DNA of 10,156 bases. It comes from Oscillospiraceae bacterium (GTDB taxonomy: Bacteria; Bacillota_A; Clostridia; Oscillospirales; Oscillospiraceae). The DNA is taken from positions 1-10,156 of the forward strand of contig SVLA01000072.1 in assembly GCA_015068175.1 (NCBI GenBank), given 5' to 3'. A model generated the notes under the pieces. The model had not been told where the DNA came from, did no database searches, and worked only from the letters and a program-made list of their open reading frames with translations. Below are positions 1 to 6,917 of the stretch, one piece after another (the first letter of the stretch is position 1; each line of letters opens with the position of its first letter). Both the position numbers and the translations under genes were made by a program.

Positions 1-398
<398 letters not shown>

Positions 399-597
399 TT
401 GTATCTTAAAGCCTAAGCTCTAAAATCATACTTTTTGAATAATTTGCTCTAGCAAATATTACTCAAGAATTTTCGTTGGCTGTTTATTTCGATTCTTAAC
501 ATCGATTTGAACAATCCATTTATAATTGTCCAAGGTGTTTCGTTTGTCTCACATTATTCAATTTACAAGGTACAGTCGCCACCGCTCAGCGGTTAGC
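399..597 (-). promoter_or_regulatory. rRNA operon leader with boxA-like antitermination sequence
   Basis: This is the transcribed spacer between the proximal rRNA promoter and mature 16S, with no protein gene. On the minus strand it contains TGTACCTTGTAAATTGAATA (574 down to 555). That resembles the Firmicutes rrn boxA form TGTTCTTTGAAAACTGAAT, which recruits Nus factors for antitermination. A short perfect hairpin, ACCGCT-G-AGCGGT at 581-593, precedes it and sits just after the predicted start site. The rest is AT-rich and would hold the RNase III/maturation stem whose other half lies outside the window. The boxA call is by resemblance only. Confidence 0.45.
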
Positions 598-603
598 TTG
601 CTC

Positions 604-632
604 ATTCTATCACGCGCTTTCACTTTTGTCAA
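604..632 (-). promoter_or_regulatory. rRNA promoter P2 (proximal, sigma-A type)
   Basis: On the minus strand, TTGACA (632-627) and TAGAAT (609-604) are separated by exactly 17 bp. This is a perfect -35 and a one-mismatch -10. Transcription should start near 597, about 200 nt before 16S. The sequence just upstream is rich in A, as in an UP element. It is the nearer of two tandem promoters for the rRNA operon. Confidence 0.88.
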
Positions 633-705
633 GAACTTTTTTCATTTTCCTGCAAATTTCTTCGCGTTTTTCTCTTTGAGCGCCGCCCTCCCGGACAGCT
701 TGCAT

Positions 706-734
706 ATATTAGCACCTCTATCCCCTTTTGTCAA
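706..734 (-). promoter_or_regulatory. rRNA promoter P1 (distal, sigma-A type, extended -10)
   Basis: On the minus strand, TTGACA (734-729) and TAATAT (711-706) are 17 bp apart, and the -10 is preceded by TGC, an extended -10 motif. Upstream (about 735-765) is a long A-rich tract that fits an UP element. The promoter lies about 100 bp before P2, the usual tandem arrangement for rRNA operons. It starts only about 33 bp past the stop codon of the gerA-like gene, which runs in the same direction. Confidence 0.88.
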
Positions 735-766
735 GTACTATTTTTCTTTTTTTGACAATATTTTGA

Positions 767-2119
767 TTATTTCATGCGGCGGCGGAGAATGCCCGGCCGG
801 GCCAGGCGCAGGTAGGGCGTTCCCAGGCTTTTCAGGAAGAACAGGTGGACCAAAAGGCACAGCAACCCCGCTGCAACACCCCACAATCCGGCCAGGGCCG
901 CCAGTGCAGCCAGCAGGAAGCGCCAGACCCGGATGGCATCGGCCAGGTCCCGGTTGGGCAGCACGAAACCGCAGACACCGGCGGTGCTGACCGCGATCAG
1001 GGCCACGGCGGAGATCAGGCCCGCTTCCACGCCCACGGTACCGACCACGATGCCGCCGATGATGGATACGGATTGACCGATGCTTTGGGGCAGGTGGATA
1101 CCGCTTTCCTGGAGCAACTCAAAGGCGATGAGCAGAGGGAGGATCTCCCATATGGGCGAAAAGGGCACATTTTGCCGCCCCTGGTCGATGACCTGGGCCA
1201 GGGAGGCTGGGAGCAGGGTCCAATGGTAGGCGGTCATGGCCACATACAGCGCCGGCAGAAGAAGATCCAGCAGCAGGGCGGCATAGCGCAGGATGCGGAT
1301 GGCGGAGGCGGTGACGAAATCGTGGTTATAATCTTCCATGGACTCCATCAGCAGGCCCAGGGTCACGGGAAGAAGATAACCCAAAGGGATGCCGTCCACA
1401 AAGAGCCCCACGCGTCCGCCGAGGAGTCCTTCGCAGAATCGGTCCGTCCGCTGGGTATACTGCATCATGGGGAAGGCGGTGGTACGGGCGCCGGTGACCA
1501 GTTCCTCCACGGCGGCCGGGGTCAGGAGACCATCGGTCCGGAGCCGGCTCAGGCGCTGGATCAGGCGGGTCACATGGTTCGGCGGCGTGACCCCTTCCAG
1601 CCAGACGACGGAGACATTGGTTTGGGAGCGGGTCCCCACCTGGGTTTCATAAAAGCGCAACTGGGGGCTCCGCAGGTGCCGGCGGACCAGGCCGGTATTG
1701 GTACGAACGGTTTCTGTGAAGCCGTCCTTGGCGCCTTTGGCTGTATTTTCCAGGTCCGGGGCGGAGATGCTCCGCTTTTCCCCGGTTTTGACCTCAAAGG
1801 CCAGGGCGCCCACTTCCGGGAAGAGGACGACGCAGAAGCCGTTGACCATTTTGGATGCGGCGTCGGGCAGGTCCTTGCAGGGGACGGCGACGGCGTTATA
1901 GATCTCCCCGGCCAGGGCGGAGCGGTAGAGGGCGGTCATGGAATCCGCCCGGAGGTCCCGGGCGATGGGTTTGAAAATGTAGTCGGAAATACTGCTGCTT
2001 TGGACCAGGCCGTCGATGGAATAGGCCCAGAGGGTATGGTGGCCGCATTGCAGGCGGCGGCGGTTCAGGTCGGCGGTATCGCCAAAGAGCGCCGCCATGG
2101 ATTCGTCATTCCAGGACAT
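767..2119 (-). CDS. GerA-family spore germination protein (A-subunit type), unlinked and short at the C-terminus
   Basis: A 450-residue membrane protein of the GerA/GerKA/SpoVAF family, the A subunit of nutrient germinant receptors in the spore inner membrane. The soluble N-terminal half carries the family signature GAKDGFTETVRTNTGLVRRHL (about 129-149, broken here only by description) and a GTRSQTNVSVVWLEGV segment (162-177). It is followed by FPMMQYTQRTDRFCEGLLGGRVGLFVDGIP (216-245) and an MEDY motif (261-264). At least four hydrophobic segments follow at about 275-298, 324-336, 351-388 and 399-430. The start is decided by a very strong ribosome site, GGAGGTGATC (2131-2122), a few bases from the ATG. 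No B or C receptor subunits lie next to it. The protein ends with LRLARPGILRRRMK soon after the usual LKSxGxPYL motif, where family members commonly continue for some tens of residues. Family assignment is firm; its germinant and partner subunits are unknown. Confidence 0.93.
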   Translation of the reverse strand: MSWNDESMAALFGDTADLNRRRLQCGHHTLWAYSIDGLVQSSSISDYIFKPIARDLRADSMTALYRSALAGEIYNAVAVPCKDLPDAASKMVNGFCVVLFPEVGALAFEVKTGEKRSISAPDLENTAKGAKDGFTETVRTNTGLVRRHLRSPQLRFYETQVGTRSQTNVSVVWLEGVTPPNHVTRLIQRLSRLRTDGLLTPAAVEELVTGARTTAFPMMQYTQRTDRFCEGLLGGRVGLFVDGIPLGYLLPVTLGLLMESMEDYNHDFVTASAIRILRYAALLLDLLLPALYVAMTAYHWTLLPASLAQVIDQGRQNVPFSPIWEILPLLIAFELLQESGIHLPQSIGQSVSIIGGIVVGTVGVEAGLISAVALIAVSTAGVCGFVLPNRDLADAIRVWRFLLAALAALAGLWGVAAGLLCLLVHLFFLKSLGTPYLRLARPGILRRRMK

Positions 2120-2174
2120 CAGATCACCTCCCGTGTAGGTTTCCCTTTTTTCCGCGGAATATGTGGGATTGGAA

Positions 2175-2203
2175 TTGCTTTTCGTCGCCGGACATGGTAT
2201 ATT
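2175..2203 (+). promoter_or_regulatory. Promoter for the Nudix-mnmE-desulfurase operon
   Basis: TTGCTT (2175-2180) and TATATT (2198-2203) are spaced 17 bp apart on the plus strand, 31 bp before the first start codon of the operon. The surrounding 2196-2220 stretch is strongly AT-rich within a GC-rich region. It lies in the divergent gap between gerA (minus) and the operon (plus). Prediction is from motif match only. Confidence 0.55.
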
Positions 2204-2234
2204 GATATATTATATATGTAAGAGGGGTCGGGAA

Positions 2235-2843
2235 ATGGCAAAAGTCCACGGTATCAAAAAGCTGACCGAGAATCGGTTTTTGAATTTATACGAACTGGAT
2301 GCTTCTTTTCGGGACGGCAGCCGGGCGCCCTACTATATGTCTTCCCGGCGGCGGAACATCCGGGATCTGAAAACCGTTACCGGGGATCAGCAGGCCGACG
2401 GGGTCATTATTTTCGCCCTGCACGGCGCGCAGAAGGATCGGGTGGTACTGATCCGGCAATTCCGGTATCCCGTCAACGATTTTGTGTATGAGCTGCCTGC
2501 GGGTCTGGTGGACCAGGGTGAGGATCCGCTGACCGCCGGCATCCGGGAAATGCGGGAGGAGACCGGCCTGGAACTGGAACCGGTGGGTACGGCACGGCCC
2601 TTTTTCACCACCGTAGGCATGACGGACGAAAGCTGTGCCACGGTCTTTGGCTATTGCGCCGGCCATGCCAGCAACGATCTGCAGGAAGACACGGAGGATA
2701 TTCAGGTGGTCCTGGCGGACCGGGCAGAGTGTCTGCGGATCCTGCGGGAAGAACGGGTAGCATTGCCTTGCGGCTATTTGCTGATGCATTTTGTCAGTTG
2801 TAAGGAAGATCCCCTGGCGGCGCTGAAGGGGGCTATGGCATGA
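2235..2843 (+). CDS. Nudix hydrolase, ADP-ribose pyrophosphatase type
   Basis: A 202-residue cytoplasmic protein, first gene of a five-gene operon. A complete Nudix box GX5EX7REUXEEXGU is visible: G90, E96, REMREETGL (104-112). It is preceded by the VYELPAGLVDQGE context that is typical of ADP-ribose pyrophosphatases (YqkG/NudF-like), as is the RQFRYPV stretch (75-80). These enzymes split ADP-ribose to AMP and ribose-5-phosphate using Mg2+ held by the Nudix glutamates. The start at 2235 is preferred because the Shine-Dalgarno-like AGAGGGGTCGGG lies just before it and MAKVHGIKKLTENRF looks like a real N-terminus; an upstream in-frame ATG at 2163 would overlap the promoter. The stop overlaps the next start as ATGA. 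Substrate is inferred from the family and could be another nucleoside diphosphate-X. Confidence 0.9.
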   Translation: MAKVHGIKKLTENRFLNLYELDASFRDGSRAPYYMSSRRRNIRDLKTVTGDQQADGVIIFALHGAQKDRVVLIRQFRYPVNDFVYELPAGLVDQGEDPLTAGIREMREETGLELEPVGTARPFFTTVGMTDESCATVFGYCAGHASNDLQEDTEDIQVVLADRAECLRILREERVALPCGYLLMHFVSCKEDPLAALKGAMA

Positions 2844-3358
2844 CCACTTATGAATTGGAAATCAAGCTGCGCCGGATGATCCGGACACGGCGGGTCATTT
2901 GGGGCTGTGCGGCTGTTTTGCTGTTTGTTTTGTTCGCAGTAAGCTGGACACTTTTCGAAACCAGCAAAGTGGTGACCCAGGATCCAATCGTTTTTGATGG
3001 GATCACTGTTCATCCGGGTTTTCAGCAGGTAACCTACGAATACGGCTATATCACGCCGCTGGTCATCGGACTGACAGGCGCTTGCGGCGCCGGAACTTTT
3101 TTATTGTCGGATTTTCTGTTCTGCCGTTTTCAGACCGTGACGAAGGACGGGCAAGACGTGACCGTCTACCGGGGTATGCTGTACAACATCGTCTATGTGG
3201 AGGGCGGCGAGCAGGGCCGGATCGGACCATTCATGTTTTCCAATGTGGTGGAGGTTTGGCTGCCGGACAAGACCCGGGTGACGGTTTCCTTCAGCCGCAC
3301 CTGGCTGTATATGGCCCATGTATCCTTTTCGGATGACACGGCATCCATGGAGATCTAA
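2840..3358 (+). CDS. Small membrane protein of unknown function (two transmembrane helices)
   Basis: A 172-residue protein that I do not recognise. Its start overlaps the stop of the upstream Nudix gene (ATGA), so the two are probably translationally coupled. A basic N-terminus (KLRRMIRTRR, 9-18) precedes helix 1 at about 19-39. A ~30-residue loop follows (DPIVFDGITVHPGFQQVTYEYGY, about 48-70), then helix 2 at about 71-94. The remaining ~78 residues are soluble and rich in alternating hydrophobic residues (VTVYRGMLYNIVYVEGG, VVEVWLPDKTRVTVSFSRTWLYMAHVSF), which suggests a small beta-rich domain, perhaps PH-like. By the positive-inside rule, N- and C-termini are cytoplasmic. It sits 27 nt before mnmE. 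No catalytic motif is visible. Confidence 0.8.
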   Translation: MTTYELEIKLRRMIRTRRVIWGCAAVLLFVLFAVSWTLFETSKVVTQDPIVFDGITVHPGFQQVTYEYGYITPLVIGLTGACGAGTFLLSDFLFCRFQTVTKDGQDVTVYRGMLYNIVYVEGGEQGRIGPFMFSNVVEVWLPDKTRVTVSFSRTWLYMAHVSFSDDTASMEI

Positions 3359-3385
3359 GGAAGAAAACATTATCAGGAGTCTATT

Positions 3386-4747
3386 ATGGCACACAGTATT
3401 GCGGCGGTATCCACGGGAAATGTGGTTTCCGCCATCGGAATCATTCGACTGACCGGCGATGATTGCATCGACGTCGCCGGGAAGGTCTTTACATTAAATA
3501 ACGGAAAATCCCTGAGTCAGGCCCCGGAGCGGAAGCTGATTCTGGGCCAGCTTCGGGATCGGAACGGCCGGGTCATCGATTCCGGCTGTGCCATCGTGTC
3601 CCGGGGGCCTCACAGCTACACCGGCGAAGATACGGTGGAACTGCATTTGCACGGCTCCCCTGCGGTTTTGGCGGCAGGGTTGGAGTCTCTTTATGTGGCC
3701 GGGGCACGGCCGGCCCAACGGGGTGAATTCACCAAGCGGGCCTTTTTGAACGGCAAGCTGGATCTGACCCAGGCGGAGGCCGTGATCGATCTGATCGAGG
3801 CGGAGACCGCCGATGCGGCGGCCAACGCGGCAGGCCAAGTGGAAGGCGTTCTGCAGAAGCGGCTGGCACCGATCTACGATGGTCTGACGGATATTTGCAG
3901 CCATTTTCACGCGGTTCTGGATTATCCTGACGAGGATATTGAGGATTTCGGTCTGGAAAATTACGAGGCCCCCCTCCGGGCCGATGCCAAGGCCCTGGAC
4001 AAGCTGCTGCAGACCTACGGCCAGGGGCGGATCCTCCGCAGCGGTGTCGGAGCGGCCATCGTGGGCAAACCCAACGTGGGCAAGAGCAGTTTGCTCAACG
4101 CCCTGGCCGGCTATGAGCGGGTCATCGTCACGGAAGTGGCCGGCACCACCCGGGATACGGTGGAGGAAACGGTGATGGTGGGGGGCGTGAAACTGCGGCT
4201 TATGGACACCGCCGGCATCCGGCAGACCGACGACCGGATCGAGGCCATGGGTGTGGAGCGGAGCCGCAAAGCGGTGGAGCAGGCGGACATGGTGATCTTC
4301 GTCTGCGACGGCTCCCAGCCTTTGACGGAGGAAGATGATGCTATCATCGAGCTGTGCTGTGACCGGGAAAACGCGGTGGCGCTGATCAACAAATGTGATC
4401 TGGGACAAGTGGTAGTCCCCAGCGATCTGCCTTTTATGAATGTGGTGGAGATCTGCGCGGCCACCGGCCAGGGGTTGGATCAACTGGCCGATGTGGTGGA
4501 GACCCTCTTCGGCGGCGATACGCCCTGCGACGGCTCCATTTTGACCAACGCGCGGCAATTTGATGCCATCCGCCGGGCCCGGGAGGCCATGGGGCGGGCA
4601 TTGCAGGGATTGAAGGCCGGGTTGACCCCGGATATGGTGCTGATCGACGTGGAAGAGGCCATGGAGGCCATGGGCGAAGTCACCGGCGCCACGGTGCGGG
4701 AGGATATTACCGCCCGGATCTTTGAACGGTTTTGCGTAGGAAAGTAA
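3386..4747 (+). CDS. mnmE: tRNA uridine-5-carboxymethylaminomethyl(34) synthesis GTPase MnmE (TrmE)
   Basis: Full-length at 453 residues, as expected for MnmE. With MnmG it installs the (carboxymethyl)aminomethyl group on carbon 5 of wobble U34 in certain tRNAs, using a folate one-carbon unit and K+-dependent GTP hydrolysis. The N-terminal folate-binding domain starts with IAAVSTGNVVSAIGIIRLTG. The Ras-like G domain is inserted in the helical domain: G1 GKPNVGKSS (227-235), G2 around GTTRDT (253-258), G3 DTAGI (274-278), G4 NKCD (335-338). The C-terminus ends in CVGK, the conserved CxGK motif with the catalytic-region cysteine at 450. AGGAG at 3375-3379 gives a good ribosome site 6 nt before the ATG. 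The gene is third in the operon, away from the rpmH-rnpA-yidC-jag and mnmG neighbours it has in many Firmicutes. All key motifs look intact. Confidence 0.97.
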   Translation: MAHSIAAVSTGNVVSAIGIIRLTGDDCIDVAGKVFTLNNGKSLSQAPERKLILGQLRDRNGRVIDSGCAIVSRGPHSYTGEDTVELHLHGSPAVLAAGLESLYVAGARPAQRGEFTKRAFLNGKLDLTQAEAVIDLIEAETADAAANAAGQVEGVLQKRLAPIYDGLTDICSHFHAVLDYPDEDIEDFGLENYEAPLRADAKALDKLLQTYGQGRILRSGVGAAIVGKPNVGKSSLLNALAGYERVIVTEVAGTTRDTVEETVMVGGVKLRLMDTAGIRQTDDRIEAMGVERSRKAVEQADMVIFVCDGSQPLTEEDDAIIELCCDRENAVALINKCDLGQVVVPSDLPFMNVVEICAATGQGLDQLADVVETLFGGDTPCDGSILTNARQFDAIRRAREAMGRALQGLKAGLTPDMVLIDVEEAMEAMGEVTGATVREDITARIFERFCVGK

Positions 4748-4757
4748 GGGATAAAAG

Positions 4758-5888
4758 ATGATCTATTTGGATAACTCGTCCACCACCAAGCCTTGCGCCG
4801 CGGCGGTGGCGGCCATGCAGACGGCCATGACGGAAAACTGGGCCAATCCCAGCGCCCTTTACGGTTTTGGCATCGACTGCGCCCGGACACTGAAAACGGC
4901 CCGGCACCAGGTAGCGGCGGCCATGGGCGCGGAGCCGGATCGGGTATTTTTTACCTCCGGCGGCACGGAAGCGGACAACTGGGCCATTTACGGCACCGTC
5001 AAACGGATGGGCAAGCGGGGCAGGCACATCATCAGCACCGCCATTGAACATCACGCAGTCCTCAACTGCGTCAGGGACCTGGAAAACCAGGGGTATGAGG
5101 TGACCTGGCTCCAGCCCGACAATTTGGGCAACATTTCTCTGGGGGACCTGAAGGCCGCTTTGCGGAAGGACACCATTCTGGTCAGCGTCATGATGGTGAA
5201 CAACGAGGTAGGGTCCGTGATGCCCATTGGGCAGATGGCCAAGCTGGTACACAAGCTGTGTCCCGACGCCATTTTCCACACCGACGCGGTGCAGGGATTC
5301 TTGAAGGTACCTTTTGCGGCGAAAAGTTTGGGGGCGGATCTGATCAGCGTATCCTCCCACAAGATCCACGGCCCCAAGGGCGCCGGAGCGCTGTATATCT
5401 CGCCCCGGCTGCGGTCCTTCCCTGCCCTGATGATCGGCGGCGGACAGGAAAGCGGACTGCGCAGCGGTACCGAGGCCACCCCGGCCATTTTCGGTTTCGC
5501 GGCGGCGGCCACAGCAGGGATGGCCACCTTCCGGGAAGATATTGCCCGGGAGAAGGCATTGTTGGCGGGGCTTGCGGAAAAGTTATGTAAACTGGATGGG
5601 GTGAAGGTCAACGGCGCCCATGAGGCGCCTCACATCCTCTCCGTTTCCATTCCCGGGGTACCCACCCAGAACTCCATCAATGTATTGCAGGATGCGGGGA
5701 TCTGCGTGTCTGCCGGTTCCGCTTGCGCCAAGGGCCATCGAAGCCACACCCTGGGGGCCATGAATGTGGCGCCGGAGTGGATGGACGGCTCCTTCCGGGT
5801 GTCCATTTGCCGGGATACCACGGAAGCGGAGCTGGACAAGCTGGTAGAAGTGATCGGGCAGGAGATCCTGCCCCGGTTCAGAAAGTGA
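4758..5888 (+). CDS. Cysteine desulfurase, NifS/IscS family
   Basis: A 376-residue PLP enzyme that takes sulfur from L-cysteine and holds it as a persulfide for iron-sulfur cluster assembly or tRNA thiolation. It opens with the typical IYLDNSSTT. FTSGGTEADN (65-74) and EHHAVL (97-102) form part of the PLP site. SSHKIHGPKGAG carries the Schiff-base lysine K202. The active-site cysteine is C323 in SAGSACAKGHRSHTL, and GSFRVSICRDTTEAELD follows. The stop of mnmE is only 10 nt upstream and the next Nudix gene 7 nt downstream. Being next to mnmE suggests sulfur supply for 2-thio-U34 through MnmA, but no mnmA, iscU, sufU or thiI is in the window. A general Fe-S role is equally possible. Which subtype (IscS, NifS or NifZ-like) cannot be settled by eye, so no symbol is given. 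Confidence 0.95.
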   Translation: MIYLDNSSTTKPCAAAVAAMQTAMTENWANPSALYGFGIDCARTLKTARHQVAAAMGAEPDRVFFTSGGTEADNWAIYGTVKRMGKRGRHIISTAIEHHAVLNCVRDLENQGYEVTWLQPDNLGNISLGDLKAALRKDTILVSVMMVNNEVGSVMPIGQMAKLVHKLCPDAIFHTDAVQGFLKVPFAAKSLGADLISVSSHKIHGPKGAGALYISPRLRSFPALMIGGGQESGLRSGTEATPAIFGFAAAATAGMATFREDIAREKALLAGLAEKLCKLDGVKVNGAHEAPHILSVSIPGVPTQNSINVLQDAGICVSAGSACAKGHRSHTLGAMNVAPEWMDGSFRVSICRDTTEAELDKLVEVIGQEILPRFRK

Positions 5889-5895
5889 GGAACAT

Positions 5896-6348
5896 ATGGC
5901 AAGAGAAGAACGGGCAGAATTTGTGAATATGTGCATGATCACAAACGGGGATCATGTGCTGGTCATTGACCGGAAGAAGGAAGATTGGCCCGGGGTCACC
6001 TTCCCCGGCGGCCATGTGGAGCCGGCGGAGAGTTTTGTGGACGCGGTGGTCCGGGAGGTCCGGGAGGAGACGGGGTTGACCATTTCCGACCCCCGGCTGT
6101 GCGGCACCAAGCAGTTTCAGACCGACACCGGGGCCAGGTATGTGGTATTTTTCTACCGGGCCAGCCAGTTTTCGGGGGAACTGATTTCCTCCAGCGAAGG
6201 AGAAGTTTTTTGGGTCCGGCGGGATGAACTGGACAAGTATCCCCTGTCCATGGATATGATGGCCATGGTGGAGGTCATGGAACGGGACGACCTGAGCGAG
6301 TTTTACTATCAGAAAGTGGATGGCCGGTGGAAATATTGGCTGAAGTGA
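5896..6348 (+). CDS. Nudix hydrolase, MutT/8-oxo-dGTP diphosphatase-like
   Basis: A 150-residue cytoplasmic protein, last in the operon, 7 nt after the desulfurase stop, with GAGG (5887-5890) as ribosome site overlapping that stop. The Nudix box is complete: G39, E45, REVREETGL (53-61), preceded by WPGVTFPGGHVEPAES. This small Nudix layout and the N-terminal VNMCMITNGDHVLVIDR strand match MutT-like nucleotide-pool sanitising enzymes, which turn oxidised or unusual (d)NTPs into monophosphates. The exact substrate cannot be read from sequence. It is not closely similar to the first Nudix protein of the operon apart from the box, so this is not a recent tandem duplication. No terminator follows directly; the nearest is at 6761. 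Confidence 0.92.
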   Translation: MAREERAEFVNMCMITNGDHVLVIDRKKEDWPGVTFPGGHVEPAESFVDAVVREVREETGLTISDPRLCGTKQFQTDTGARYVVFFYRASQFSGELISSSEGEVFWVRRDELDKYPLSMDMMAMVEVMERDDLSEFYYQKVDGRWKYWLK

Positions 6349-6458
6349 TTATATGGGGGCGCATTGGATCCTTTAGAAATGTCTGACGGAATCCGTGTGG
6401 GCGGGCGGTCTGAGGGCACCTCGGTTCCCCTTATTTCGCCAGGGCTCCCCATTTTTGC

Positions 6459-6587
6459 GTCATTGCAAGGACCCGGAGCGAAGTCGAAGGGAACATGGCA
6501 ATCTCCCGGCACCATCCATCGTCCAGCGGAAATGCTGTTAAGATGTTACCGGGAGATTGCCACGGGCCTAACGGCCCTCGTAATGAC
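6459..6587. repeat. Palindromic repeat element with 14-bp perfect inverted arms
   Basis: This non-coding 129-bp unit is bounded by GTCATT (6459-6464) and AATGAC (6582-6587). Inner arms TGGCAATCTCCCGG (6496-6509) and CCGGGAGATTGCCA (6549-6562) are perfect reverse complements. The right arm also holds the small hairpin GGGCC-TAAC-GGCCC (6564-6577). The form GTCATTGC...GGCAATC...GATTGCC...AATGAC resembles short dispersed MITE/REP-like repeats that I have seen in many Firmicutes genomes. Copy number cannot be tested here. It carries no gene. Confidence 0.7.
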
Positions 6588-6589
6588 AA

Positions 6590-6711
6590 CGGTGGCGGTC
6601 TTTGGGTCGTACGGTGACGAACCTGGCGGCCCGTATTTCTCTTCCACCCCCAGTTTGCGAACTGGGGGCACCTTCCCCCCGGGGGAAGGTATTGCGCCTG
6701 CGGCGCCACCG
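6590..6711. repeat. Second palindromic element, nested hairpins
   Basis: This 122-bp stretch is bounded by CGGTGGCG (6590-6597) and its reverse complement CGCCACCG (6704-6711). Inside are two further hairpins: CCCCCAGTT-TGCG-AACTGGGGG (6647-6668) and ACCTTCCCCC-C-GGGGGAAGGT (6670-6690). It begins 2 bp after the previous element. The CCTTCCCC...GGGGAAGG core looks like a common interspersed repeat of gut Oscillospiraceae, recalled without a search. No gene is present. Confidence 0.6.
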
Positions 6712-6760
6712 CGCATCCTCCGCACATCCCCGCTGAATGCAGAAATCCCATAGTTTGAGA

Positions 6761-6793
6761 GCGTGTTGCTGTTTTTTGCAACACGCCTTTTTT
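6761..6793 (+). terminator. Rho-independent terminator
   Basis: GCGTGTTGC (6761-6769) and GCAACACGC (6778-6786) form a perfect 9-bp stem with an 8-nt loop, followed by C and six T (6788-6793). It is oriented for plus-strand transcripts and is the first convincing terminator after the mnmE operon, 412 nt past the last stop codon. The two palindromic elements lie between. Confidence 0.85.
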
Positions 6794-6878
6794 CTGAACC
6801 GGAGAATGGGGTTTGATCGCCGATGAAGGCGGGGAAATGACCGTTGGGGGCGGTTTGGGACGTTTGGGGGAAAATGTC

Positions 6879-6887
6879 TGGTATAAT
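6879..6887 (+). promoter_or_regulatory. Extended -10 promoter of the ABC transporter operon
   Basis: TGGTATAAT (6879-6887) is a consensus extended -10 (TGn plus TATAAT), 30 nt before the ATG. No good -35 is present at 16-18 bp; the hexamer at the 17-bp position is GACGTT. Extended -10 promoters can work with a poor -35. Start of transcription would be near 6894. Confidence 0.65.
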
Positions 6888-6917
6888 GGCTCCGGAACAT
6901 CCAAAAAGGAGGATATT

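Noticed and set aside
845..2221. A 458-codon plus-strand open frame opposite gerA
   Set aside because: It is the antisense shadow of the gerA-like gene. The translation is dominated by Gly, Gln, His and Asp with no domain, as expected from reading GC-rich codons backwards, and gerA on the other strand has clear family motifs and a strong ribosome site.
2120..2234. A sigma-G promoter for gerA
   Set aside because: CATATTC on the minus strand resembles a sigma-G -10, but the -35 position at 17-18 bp reads poorly, so I do not annotate it.
3494..4558. A 354-codon minus-strand open frame inside mnmE
   Set aside because: Antisense shadow of mnmE, which has all GTPase motifs. The frame has no recognisable domain or ribosome site.
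4707..5369. A 220-codon minus-strand open frame inside the cysteine desulfurase
   Set aside because: Antisense shadow; the plus-strand gene has intact PLP and cysteine motifs.
6364..6753. Open frames on both strands through the repeat region
   Set aside because: They run through palindromic elements, have no ribosome site, and give translations without domains.
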